Shown: in pieces, positions 17,178-25,263 of the stretch
Layout: each line of letters opens with the position of its first letter
Position numbering within the stretch: position 1 is the stretch's first letter
From: NORP181 sp047623555
GTDB taxonomy: Bacteria; Pseudomonadota; Alphaproteobacteria; Rhodobacterales; Rhodobacteraceae
Assembly (NCBI GenBank): GCA_047623555.1
Contig: JBLHMP010000022.1
Location: 1-48,679 of the forward strand
Direction: 5' to 3'
Length of the DNA: 48,679 nt
Notes under the pieces: model-generated
Seen by the model: the letters and a program-made list of their open reading frames with translations, nothing else
Databases searched by the model: none
Told to the model about the DNA's origin: nothing
Position numbers and translations under genes: made by a program

Positions 17178-18107
17178 ATGAACATGTTGAATTTCACCTT
17201 GAAACAATTGCGCTATGTCGAGGCGGCTGGTCGGCTTGGGTCGATATCACGGGCGTCAAAGGAACAATGCATATCGCAATCGTCAATCACCGCGGCCATT
17301 GATTCTCTTGAAACCGAACTGGGCTACAGCCTGTTTGTGCGCACCCCGGCCAAGGGTATCCAGGCCACAGCATCCGGCCTGGAAGCGTTGACTTTGATCC
17401 GTAGTTTCATCGACCAGGCCAGGCATTTTGAGGGCGAAGTAAAATCCATTGGCAGCGACACAACCGGGGCTCTTAGAATTGGCTGTTACGCGACCGCTGC
17501 GCCCGCATTTTTACCACCCGTCCTGAAAACCTTTACCGAAAAATACCCCGGGATTTCGATCAAGCTGCTCGAAGGAAATATGCAGACCATCAAAGAGTTT
17601 CTGGAAAATGGCACCGCCGATCTGACCTTTACGTACGAACAACCAGCCAGCAGCAAAGCAGATTTTCTGCCGCTTTTCGTCGCCCCACCGTTTGCGTTGA
17701 TCTCGGTTGATAATCCTCTGGCCGGTCAAGGGTCGGTCAGTCTTGAGCAGCTTAGCGAACTACCAATGGTGATGTTGGATTTGCCAATGACTAGAACCTA
17801 TTTTACCAGCCTTTTCCGGCAACGAGGCCTGGAACCAAAGATCGCCCATTCAACCCGATCGTCCGAAATTGCCCGGGCTCTTGTGAGCGGAGGATTTGGA
17901 TATTCCATCCTAAACATCCGGCCCGCGGATTACGTCGCAGGCAAAAGCGGCTACGTCGCACTGCCAATTTCGGACACGTTGCAGGTGCAATCCTTTGGGT
18001 TGGATACGCTTTCAACTGTCTACCGGCCGCGTATTGTCAAAGCTTTAGTTAACCATTGCATAGCGTTACGGGACTCGGGCGTGTTTGAAAATATGGTTGT
18101 ACGCTAA
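17178..18107 (+). CDS. LysR-family transcriptional regulator
   Basis: The N-terminal winged helix-turn-helix (FTLKQLRYVEAAGRLGSI, then SQSSITAAIDSLETELGYSL) and the periplasmic-binding-like effector domain (GALRIGCYATAAPAFLPPVL, then DLTFTYEQPASSKADFLPLF) define the family. 309 residues is normal. An ATG 6 bases further in (17184) is an equal candidate start. The gene lies between the divergent amidohydrolase/CobW pair and the downstream ABC importer, so it is the likely regulator of both. The effector is unknown, but by position may be the imported substrate or its hydrolysis product. Confidence 0.92.
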   Translation: MNMLNFTLKQLRYVEAAGRLGSISRASKEQCISQSSITAAIDSLETELGYSLFVRTPAKGIQATASGLEALTLIRSFIDQARHFEGEVKSIGSDTTGALRIGCYATAAPAFLPPVLKTFTEKYPGISIKLLEGNMQTIKEFLENGTADLTFTYEQPASSKADFLPLFVAPPFALISVDNPLAGQGSVSLEQLSELPMVMLDLPMTRTYFTSLFRQRGLEPKIAHSTRSSEIARALVSGGFGYSILNIRPADYVAGKSGYVALPISDTLQVQSFGLDTLSTVYRPRIVKALVNHCIALRDSGVFENMVVR

Positions 18108-18193
18108 GATTGGTTCATTCCCCCAGTAAATGTTTCTTTGAGTCGTATTAAATCCATTTTCTTTAAGAATTGGGCTAGACTAGGCTTTTGTAA

Positions 18194-18204
18194 TCACATT
18201 GTGA
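18194..18204. promoter_or_regulatory. Small palindrome in the ABC importer leader
   Basis: TCACATTGTGA is a perfect inverted repeat with a one-base centre, 25 bases before the importer's first start codon in the 121-base gap after the LysR gene. It may be an operator. No convincing -35/-10 pair was identified around it, and a short palindrome can arise by chance. Confidence 0.25.
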
Positions 18205-18228
18205 CAACACCAACGGAAGGAAACTGTT

Positions 18229-19806
18229 TTGAAACACCTGATGAAGGGTTTGGCGACCGCGACCGCACTGGCATCTGTGCTGGTCGCAGGCACACTTAGC
18301 GCCGAAGAACCGACGCGTGGCGGCACGCTGGTGACAGTGCTTGGCTCTAACCCCAGAAACCTCAATCCGGCAGTGCAATCGGGAATCGTAACCGGCTTTC
18401 CCGGTGCCCAGTTGTTTGCAGCCCCTCTGCGGTACGACGACGACTGGACCCCGCAACCTTATCTGGCCGAAAGCTGGGATGTCTCTGAGGACGGGCTAAA
18501 GGTCACTTTGAACCTGGTCAAAAACGCAACATTCCATGACGGCCATCCGATAACCTCAAGCGATATTGCGTTTTCGGTTAAGGTTATTCAGGAAAACCAC
18601 CCGTTCAAATCCATGTTCGCCCCGGTCACATCGGTTGATACGCCTGATGAGCACACCGCCGTTCTGAACCTCAGCCGCCCGCATCCGGCGCTGATGTTGG
18701 CGATGTCCGGTCAGTTGATGGCAATCATTCCGGAACATATTTACGGCGACGGGCAAGACCCGAAATCCCACCCGCGTAACAATGCCGATGTGGTTGGCTC
18801 TGGCCCCTTCAAATTGGTTGAATTTGTTAACGGTGAGCACATCATCCTGGAACGCTATGATGATTTCTTCATCGAAGGGCGTCCCTATCTCGACAAAATC
18901 GTTATGCGGATCATCACCGATCCGGCGGCGCGGGCGATCGCGCTTGAAAATGGCGAATTGCATATGGCCGGATTTGAATCGCTGCCGCGGATCATCAACC
19001 GGTTGAAAAAGGTCGATAACCTGACCGTCACTTCCGAAGGGTACGGCGCAATCGGTCCATTGGACTGGCTGGCGATGAATGCAGGCAGCGACGGCCCAAC
19101 CGGCAACGTCAAAGTGCGGCAGGCGATTGCCTATGCCATCGACAAGGACTTTATACTTAAGGCGTTGATGCAGGGCACTGCGATCGAGGCCAAAACCGGC
19201 ATTCATCCTGATAGCCCGTTTTACGAGGATGATGTCGAAAACTATGCGCTTGATCTGGACAAAGCCAACGCACTGCTGGACGAAGCTGGGTATCCCAGAG
19301 ATGGCGATGGCACGCGGTTTGGTCTAACCATCGATTTTGGCTGGCCCGGCGTAAAACCGCAGGTCGAATATGTCAAAGCGGCGCTGAAAAAGGTTGGCAT
19401 TGCCGTGACTGTGCGCGCCTCTGCGGATTTCCCGACTTGGGCTAAACGCATGGGGTCAATGGATTTTGATCTCAGCTGGGACACTGTGTTCAACTGGGGT
19501 GACCCAGTGATCGGCGTGCACCGGACCTATGTGTCGTCCAATATCGGCAAAGGTGTGTGGTCAAATACCCAAGGCTACGCAAACGCGCGTGTTGACGAAA
19601 TTTTGGAAATGGCCGCGCAAGAGGCCGACCCTGAGAAACGCAAAGTGTTATATTCAGAGTTCCAGAAAATCATCACCGAAGAGGTGCCGGTTTATTGGAC
19701 CAACGCGTTGCCGTATCACACGATCTATTCTGACAAAGTGGGCAATCCGCCGCTTGGCATCTGGGGCACGTCCTCGCCAATCGACATGACCTATCTGAGG
19801 AAATAA
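18229..19806 (+). CDS. ABC transporter substrate-binding protein, family 5 (peptide/opine/nickel type)
   Basis: Periplasmic solute-binding protein of an importer. Residues 1-25 form a Sec signal peptide (LMKGLATATALASVLVAGTLSA) with cleavage before EEPTRGG. The mature part has family 5 landmarks: YLAESWDVSEDGLKVTL, LVKNATFHDGHPITSSDI, NNADVVGSGPFKLVEF and VRQAIAYAIDKDFILKALM. The 525-residue length is normal. The start is a TTG with GGAAGGA about 8 bases upstream; the ATG 12 bases later is poorly placed. It is the first gene of a five-gene importer operon and is followed by a hairpin. Family 5 binders take oligopeptides, but also opines, glutathione or nickel chelates, so the ligand is open. 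Confidence 0.93.
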   Translation: MKHLMKGLATATALASVLVAGTLSAEEPTRGGTLVTVLGSNPRNLNPAVQSGIVTGFPGAQLFAAPLRYDDDWTPQPYLAESWDVSEDGLKVTLNLVKNATFHDGHPITSSDIAFSVKVIQENHPFKSMFAPVTSVDTPDEHTAVLNLSRPHPALMLAMSGQLMAIIPEHIYGDGQDPKSHPRNNADVVGSGPFKLVEFVNGEHIILERYDDFFIEGRPYLDKIVMRIITDPAARAIALENGELHMAGFESLPRIINRLKKVDNLTVTSEGYGAIGPLDWLAMNAGSDGPTGNVKVRQAIAYAIDKDFILKALMQGTAIEAKTGIHPDSPFYEDDVENYALDLDKANALLDEAGYPRDGDGTRFGLTIDFGWPGVKPQVEYVKAALKKVGIAVTVRASADFPTWAKRMGSMDFDLSWDTVFNWGDPVIGVHRTYVSSNIGKGVWSNTQGYANARVDEILEMAAQEADPEKRKVLYSEFQKIITEEVPVYWTNALPYHTIYSDKVGNPPLGIWGTSSPIDMTYLRK

Positions 19807-19815
19807 GCTAAATTT

Positions 19816-19842
19816 CTGCGGCGGGATCAGATCCTGCCGCAG
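19816..19842 (+). terminator. Intercistronic hairpin after the binding-protein gene
   Basis: CTGCGGCGGGATC pairs with GATCCTGCCGCAG around a central A, giving about 11 pairs including one G-T. It is followed by CTTCCCCTTTTGC rather than a clean T run. Hairpins after binding-protein genes commonly protect the upstream message or partly stop transcription, so the binding protein is made in excess over the permeases. Confidence 0.65.
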
Positions 19843-19872
19843 ACTTCCCCTTTTGCTACAGGAAACAGCAAT

Positions 19873-20850
19873 TTGTCTTTCCTCCAGCCGATTTTGATGC
19901 GCATGATCTATGCGATCCTTTTGTTGATTGCCGTGCTTATCCTCAATTTTTCACTGATGCACATGGCCCCCGGCGACGTGGCCGACACCATCTCGCAGTC
20001 GATGGGTGGGGCAGACGCCGAGCTGCTCGCCGAAATCCGCGCCAATTATGGGCTGGATCAACCGTTTCTGGTACAATTAGGCAGCTATATCGGGCGCGTT
20101 GCGCATTTCGATCTGGGGTATTCGTTCTTTTACAATCAAAGCGTCACCAGCCTGATACTGCAAAAATTGCCCGCGACGTTGTTGCTGGTCATCACCGCGC
20201 AAGTGTTGGCGTTGTTTGTTGGCGTCATTCTGGGTGTTTATTCTGCCCGACACCCCAACGGTATCTCAAGCCATTTCGTCACCTTTCTGGCCCTGTTCGG
20301 CTATTCTGCGCCGGTGTTTTGGACCGGTATCCTGCTGCTCATTGGCTTTTCGCTGAACCTGCATTGGTTCCCGGTGGCGGGCATGCGCGACGTCACAATC
20401 GAGGGCGGGTTTTGGGTGCATTTTCTCGATATCGCCCGCCATATGGTGCTGCCGGTCATCACCCTGAGTTCGATTTTTCTGGCGCTGTATTCACGCTTGT
20501 CGCGCGCCACCATGCTTGAGGTTCTGGGTTCTGATTATGTCCGCACCGCCAAAGCTAAAGGCCTGACCGAACGGCAGGTGGTCTATAAACACGCGCTGAA
20601 AAATTCGTTGTCGCCGGTGATTACACTGGCTGGGCTACAGTTTTCGGCGGTGATTTCAGGCGCGGTTCTGGTCGAGGCGGTATTTAGCTGGCCCGGCCTT
20701 GGAACATTGGCGTTTCAATCCATTATCGCCCGCGACACACCAACCATTTTGGGTATTTTGTTCTTCTCGGCGGTCGTCGTTATTGTCGGTAATCTGCTAA
20801 CGGATCTGGCCCTGCGACTGGTGGATCCAAGAGTAGGAAGCAAAGGATGA
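19873..20850 (+). CDS. ABC transporter permease, DppB type
   Basis: First inner-membrane permease subunit of the importer. The 325-residue protein has an N-terminal helix (MIYAILLLIAVLILNFSLMH), the DppB-type sequence GDVADTISQSMGGADAELLAEIRANYGLDQP abbreviated here by its ends GDVAD and YGLDQP, and about six membrane helices. The cytoplasmic coupling loop that contacts the ATPases is GSDYVRTAKAKGLTERQV. The start is a TTG with AGGAAA upstream. The stop overlaps the next permease gene by 4 bases. Confidence 0.93.
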   Translation: MSFLQPILMRMIYAILLLIAVLILNFSLMHMAPGDVADTISQSMGGADAELLAEIRANYGLDQPFLVQLGSYIGRVAHFDLGYSFFYNQSVTSLILQKLPATLLLVITAQVLALFVGVILGVYSARHPNGISSHFVTFLALFGYSAPVFWTGILLLIGFSLNLHWFPVAGMRDVTIEGGFWVHFLDIARHMVLPVITLSSIFLALYSRLSRATMLEVLGSDYVRTAKAKGLTERQVVYKHALKNSLSPVITLAGLQFSAVISGAVLVEAVFSWPGLGTLAFQSIIARDTPTILGILFFSAVVVIVGNLLTDLALRLVDPRVGSKG

Positions 20851-21731
20851 GCAATACTCCGATCCTGCCCAAAGAGACCATCCAAAAAGCCCAATCGCCA
20901 ATGGCCGAAGCAACTGGAATGTTTGTCAAAAACCACGCGGCTGTGGCGGCGCTTATTGTGTTGATTGTGATTGTTCTGGGCGCGATATTTGGCCCGATGC
21001 TTTACCCAACAGACCCGTATGAAATGGTCTGGGCGCCGTTTTCACCACCGGGCGAAGAGGGCTTTCTTTTTGGCACTGATTACCTGGGCCGCGATTTGGT
21101 CGCGATGATCCTGGCCGGCGCGCGGGTGTCCATTGTCATCGGCTTGGCCGCGGCCTTTATGTCGGTGTTTATTGGCGTCACCGTCGGCGCGCTGGCCGGA
21201 TTCTATCGCGGTTGGGTCGAAGAAGTGCTAATGCGCATCACTGAGTTCTTTCAGGTTCTGCCGACGCTGTTGTTTTCAATGGTGATCGTCGCCCTGTTTG
21301 GCGCGTCGCTGCCGATGATCACCTTTGCCATCGGCATCGTCAGCTGGACCGCCGTTGCGCGGATCACCCGGTCGGAATTTCTGCGCATCCGCGAGCTGGA
21401 ATACGTCACCGCATCGCGGGCGTCGGGCAGCAGCAACACCAAGCTGATGTTCCGGGTCATTCTGCCCAATGCGCTGCCTCCTATCATCGTGCAGGCGGCG
21501 CTGATGGTCGGCTCGGCCATCCTGTTTGAGGCCGGTCTTAGTTTTCTGGGCCTGACCGATCCCAATGTGGTCAGCTGGGGTCAGATTATCGGCTCAAACC
21601 GGCAATATATTTTGGACGACAGCTATACCGTGACCATTCCGGGTGTGGCGATTTTTGTGACTGTTCTGGCAATTTCACTGGTCGGTGACGGCCTGAACGA
21701 TGCGTTGAACCCCAAGCTGAGGCAGCGCTGA
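20847..21731 (+). CDS. ABC transporter permease, DppC type
   Basis: Second permease subunit. The 294-residue protein has an N-terminal cytoplasmic segment, a helix (AVAALIVLIVIVLGAIFGPM), the DppC-type motif FLFGTDYLGRDLVAMILAGA, and the coupling loop REYVTASRASGSSNTKL-like segment near residues 185-205 (LEYVTASRASGSS). The C-terminal region AGLSFLGLTDPNVVSWGQII is typical. It overlaps the gene before it (ATGA) and the ATPase after it by 1 base (TGATGG), so the importer is translated as a tightly coupled unit. Confidence 0.93.
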   Translation: MSNTPILPKETIQKAQSPMAEATGMFVKNHAAVAALIVLIVIVLGAIFGPMLYPTDPYEMVWAPFSPPGEEGFLFGTDYLGRDLVAMILAGARVSIVIGLAAAFMSVFIGVTVGALAGFYRGWVEEVLMRITEFFQVLPTLLFSMVIVALFGASLPMITFAIGIVSWTAVARITRSEFLRIRELEYVTASRASGSSNTKLMFRVILPNALPPIIVQAALMVGSAILFEAGLSFLGLTDPNVVSWGQIIGSNRQYILDDSYTVTIPGVAIFVTVLAISLVGDGLNDALNPKLRQR

Positions 21732-22717
21732 TGGAGCCACTCTTAAAAGTTCAAAATCTGCGGATAGAACTAACAACCCGCGATGGGATCGCGCCGGTGA
21801 TTGACGATTTGTCGTTTGAAATAGCGGCTGGCGAAAGTATCAGTTTTGTCGGCGAAAGCGGCTGTGGTAAATCCATGACGGCGCTTGCGATCATGGGACT
21901 GTTGCCAGAAAAAATCGGACGGGTCGCCAGCGGCAGCATCACGTTCAACGGCGAAGATCTGACAACTGCCACGGAAACGCGCCTACGTGAAATTCGCGGC
22001 AACGAAATCTCGATGATTTTTCAGGAACCGATGACGTCGCTTAACCCGGTGTTTACCGTTGGCGAGCAGATCGCCGAAGTTTTGCGCGCTCATCAGGGTC
22101 TAAGCCGAAAAACCGCATGGAACAGCGCCGTCGAACTGCTGGATGCGGTGCGCATTCCGAACGCCAAAAGGCGGGTTGCGGACTATCCGTTTCAGATGTC
22201 GGGCGGCCAGAGACAGCGCGTGATGATCGCCATGGCATTGGCCTGCGAGCCGAAAATTCTGATCGCGGATGAACCGACAACGGCGCTTGATGTTACCGTG
22301 CAGGCGCAGATTTTCGATCTTTTGCGGGATTTGCGCCAACAGACCGGCACAGCCGTTATTTTGATCACCCATGACATGGGCGCGGTCGCCGAAATGGCCG
22401 AGCGGATGATCGTGATGTATGCCGGGCGCAACGCCGAACAGGGCCCGGTCGAGCAGACGATTGAGCACCCCAGGCACCCCTATACCAAGGGGCTGATTTC
22501 CTGCGTGCCGCATATCATTGCCAACCTGACCGACGAACGTCACGATCTGACCGAAGTGCCCGGCATTGTGCCGCCCTTGCGTGATTTTGGTCAGGATCGG
22601 TGCCTGTTCGCCTCGCGGTGTGGGCAGGTAACCCAGCAATGTCTGGACAAACGCCCCCCTGAAATGGAATTCGCAGACGGTCAACGATCGGCCTGTTGGC
22701 ACGCAGAGGCGGTATAA
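21731..22717 (+). CDS. ABC transporter ATP-binding protein, DppD type
   Basis: One of two ATPases powering the importer. Walker A is GESGCGKS, the Q-loop FQEPMTSLNP, the signature MSGGQRQRVMIA and Walker B ILIADEPTTALD, with ITHDMG as the switch His. The C-terminal oligopeptide-transporter extension is present (HPRHPYTKGLISCVP). It carries a Cys-containing end (CLFASRCGQVTQQC) that in DppD/OppD proteins binds an iron-sulfur cluster or metal. Length 328 residues. It is joined to the second ATPase by a TAATG overlap. Confidence 0.94.
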   Translation: MEPLLKVQNLRIELTTRDGIAPVIDDLSFEIAAGESISFVGESGCGKSMTALAIMGLLPEKIGRVASGSITFNGEDLTTATETRLREIRGNEISMIFQEPMTSLNPVFTVGEQIAEVLRAHQGLSRKTAWNSAVELLDAVRIPNAKRRVADYPFQMSGGQRQRVMIAMALACEPKILIADEPTTALDVTVQAQIFDLLRDLRQQTGTAVILITHDMGAVAEMAERMIVMYAGRNAEQGPVEQTIEHPRHPYTKGLISCVPHIIANLTDERHDLTEVPGIVPPLRDFGQDRCLFASRCGQVTQQCLDKRPPEMEFADGQRSACWHAEAV

Positions 22718-23727
22718 TGACCGAAACACATAAAAATGACGTGCTGCTAGAAGTGCGCAACCTGACGGTTCGCTTTGCGATCAAACGCGGCGCGTCCTGG
22801 GGCCAGAAATCATACCTTTATGCGGTCGACGATGTTTCGTTCGACATCAAGCGCGGTGAAACGCTGGCCATTGTTGGTGAAAGCGGGTCGGGTAAAACCA
22901 CCGCTGCCATGGCCGTGGCGCGATTGGTAAATGCCCATAAGGGCAAGGTGGTGCTCAACGGAATCGATTTTCTAGAGCTGAAGGACGAGACCCTGCGTCA
23001 GGCCCGCACCCGGATGCAGTTCATTTTTCAAGACCCATATTCGAGCCTGAACCCAAGGGTGCGCGCCGAAAAGATCGTTCGTGAACCGCTGGACAATCTG
23101 GATGCGGTGCCCGAGGCTGATCGCCAAGGCATCGTTGATAAGCTGTTTGAGGCGGTTGGGTTGCATCCCGAACAACAACGCCTGTTCCCGCATCAGTTTT
23201 CCGGCGGTCAGAGGCAACGGATCGGTATTGCGCGAGCACTGGCGACACAGCCAGACCTGATTATCTGCGATGAACCGGTGTCGGCACTGGATGTGGCCGT
23301 GCAGGCGCAAATCCTTAACCTTTTGCGCAAGCTTCAGTCGGAAAAAGGCCTGACATACCTGTTTATTAGCCATGATCTGGGCGTTGTTCAGCATATGTGC
23401 GACAGTATCGCGGTTATGTATATGGGCAAAATTGTCGAACATGCTGACCGGCTTAGCCTGTTCAACAGACCGTTGCACCCTTACACTGCCGCATTGTTGT
23501 CTGCCGTTCCATCCGTCGACAAAAAGCGCCGCGACGCAACCAAGCGTATTTTGATTCCGGGCGATCCGCCGGACCCGTTATCGTTGCCAATAGGCTGCCG
23601 GTTTGCCAATCGTTGTCCGGTTGCACAGGCCCGCTGTGAGGCGAGCCAACCGGACCTTGTTGAGGTCGCACCGGGGCACAAAGTCGCCTGTCATTTGGTT
23701 GACGCGCGCGCGGTTTTACCACTCTGA
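22717..23727 (+). CDS. ABC transporter ATP-binding protein, DppF type
   Basis: Second ATPase of the importer. Walker A is GESGSGKT, the Q-loop FQDPYSSLNP, the signature FSGGQRQRIGIARA, Walker B LIICDEPVSALD and the switch region ISHDLG. The C-terminal motif RPLHPYTAALLSAVP and the Cys cluster GCRFANRCPVAQARC are typical. The ATG at 22717 overlaps the previous stop; a TTG at 22696 would lie within the previous gene and is rejected. Length 336 residues. It is the last gene of the importer and converges on the hemY-like gene. Confidence 0.94.
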   Translation: MTETHKNDVLLEVRNLTVRFAIKRGASWGQKSYLYAVDDVSFDIKRGETLAIVGESGSGKTTAAMAVARLVNAHKGKVVLNGIDFLELKDETLRQARTRMQFIFQDPYSSLNPRVRAEKIVREPLDNLDAVPEADRQGIVDKLFEAVGLHPEQQRLFPHQFSGGQRQRIGIARALATQPDLIICDEPVSALDVAVQAQILNLLRKLQSEKGLTYLFISHDLGVVQHMCDSIAVMYMGKIVEHADRLSLFNRPLHPYTAALLSAVPSVDKKRRDATKRILIPGDPPDPLSLPIGCRFANRCPVAQARCEASQPDLVEVAPGHKVACHLVDARAVLPL

Positions 23728-23752
23728 CAGGTCTGGTTCTGGGCTGATGCCG

Positions 23753-23782
23753 ACTGTGGCCCTGCTGGTGTGGGGCCACAGT
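23753..23782. terminator. Hairpin between convergent importer and hemY-like genes
   Basis: ACTGTGGCCC and GGGCCACAGT form a perfect 10-pair stem around a 10-base loop. It lies between the stop of the last importer gene and the stop of the hemY-like gene. No strong T run follows on either strand, so it may act as a bidirectional but imperfect terminator. Confidence 0.6.
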
Positions 23783-23795
23783 TGATTGTATCAGA

Positions 23796-25253
23796 TCAGT
23801 TTTTGGACGGGGTGTCGTCTTCGTCCATCAACTCGGCTTCGGGAATGTCAGGCTCGCTCACCACTTGGTTGCTGGGCAAAGTGCCAAGGATGAGCGGCAA
23901 CAATTGCACACCCGTCGCACTGGCGATTTCGGCCGCTTGTGGGGTGCTCCAACTTAGCGTGTCAAAACTCTCGCAGTTTTCGCAAACCGGCGTCCATTCG
24001 GCGTGGATGTGGTGGCAATTGTCGCACACCCATTGCGGGCCGCGTGGGGCGGTCAGCGTTTTGGCCAGCCATCCCTGCACAACTGCGTCCGAGGCGCCTT
24101 CGCCACGTTCGATGGCGGCCATCAGGGTCAAAGCGCGGGAATCCGGGTTGGTGTCAACCAGATCGCCCAAGGCACGGCGCGCTTCGGGGAAATCATCGGC
24201 AACAATGTTCAGCTCGGCCCGAACCAGCCGTGTTTCGGGATCGTCGGGGTGGATATTGGTCAGCGTGGCAAACCGGGTGACACGCGCGGCTGGGGTCTCG
24301 TCGGGCACAATGGCGGCAAACGCGGCGGCCAAATCCGGGTGCGGACGTGTATCCCAGGCCTTTTTCAGGATGCGTATGGCATTGCGCGGTTTGCCTTTGG
24401 CGATGTAGGATCGTGCGGCCATGGCCGCCGCGGGCACCAGATCAGGCGACAACCGGTTGGCCTCAATCGCCTTTTCCTGCACTTCGATGCTTGAATCATC
24501 AGCGATAATCTCGCGTGCTTGGGACAGGGCCAACACAGCTTCGCGCCGGGAATAGACATCGCGCGGCAAGGACCCTGATTTCAGTTTCGCGTTCAACGTC
24601 GTGCGCGCCCCGGACCAATCGCGCGCCTGTGCCTGAAGTTTCAGCAAAATGTCCTGGGTTTCCTCATGCCGGGGTTTCAAGGCAAACGCCTTTTCCGCCA
24701 GTTTGCGGGCGGTGTCTGTGTCACCTTCGGCAAGACGTTGTTTCATAATTCCGCGCACGCCAACAAACCGTGTCGCATCATTGGCAATCAGCCTTTTATA
24801 GGTCTCGGTCGCCTTTTTAGTGTCGCCCGACAATTCCGCAGCCTGTGCCGTCAGCAGGTTGGTCAGCGCTGGTTTATGCAAATATTTCTCGGCCTTGGCC
24901 GCCTGGGCCATGGCAATCCGACCTTCGCCCGAGGCCAGCGCCATCAACCCGTTCGAGAGCGCCTGATAGCCTTTGCGTTCGCGATTGCGGTCGAAATATC
25001 GCGACAATGCGGTCTCATCACCGTTGAGGAATTTCAGCGTTGCGATCAGCAATGACACCAGTTTGAGAAACAGCCAAAGACATACAATTAGCGTCAACCC
25101 GGCAACCACCGACTGGAACGGTCCCAGCGTATATTCGGTACCGGCCACGGTAATCTGAATACCGCCACTGGTTTCCAGCAACATCCCAGATGCCATCGTC
25201 AAAAGCGCGATGATCGCCACGAAAATCAGAATTTTGATCAATGACCACAACAT
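23796..25253 (-). CDS. HemY-like TPR membrane protein with C-terminal zinc ribbon
   Basis: This is the HemY_N/TPR protein that sits by hemD in proteobacteria; it is not the protoporphyrinogen oxidase also called HemY. Two N-terminal helices are visible (LIKILIFVAIIALLTMASGM and FQSVVAGLTLIVCLWLFLKL), followed by a long helical repeat region with TPR-like units (for example AEKYLHKPALTNLLTAQAAE, AEKAFALKPRHEETQDILL). Near residues 409-428 is a zinc-ribbon-like pair, CDNCHH and CENCES, similar to the metal-binding end of LapB. The final tail is acidic. It lies 10 bases after the mitofilin-like gene. The function is unproven; a role as an assembly scaffold at the inner membrane for heme enzymes is suggested in the family. 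Confidence 0.88.
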   Translation of the reverse strand: MLWSLIKILIFVAIIALLTMASGMLLETSGGIQITVAGTEYTLGPFQSVVAGLTLIVCLWLFLKLVSLLIATLKFLNGDETALSRYFDRNRERKGYQALSNGLMALASGEGRIAMAQAAKAEKYLHKPALTNLLTAQAAELSGDTKKATETYKRLIANDATRFVGVRGIMKQRLAEGDTDTARKLAEKAFALKPRHEETQDILLKLQAQARDWSGARTTLNAKLKSGSLPRDVYSRREAVLALSQAREIIADDSSIEVQEKAIEANRLSPDLVPAAAMAARSYIAKGKPRNAIRILKKAWDTRPHPDLAAAFAAIVPDETPAARVTRFATLTNIHPDDPETRLVRAELNIVADDFPEARRALGDLVDTNPDSRALTLMAAIERGEGASDAVVQGWLAKTLTAPRGPQWVCDNCHHIHAEWTPVCENCESFDTLSWSTPQAAEIASATGVQLLPLILGTLPSNQVVSEPDIPEAELMDEDDTPSKN

Positions 25254-25263
25254 GGCAGACCCT

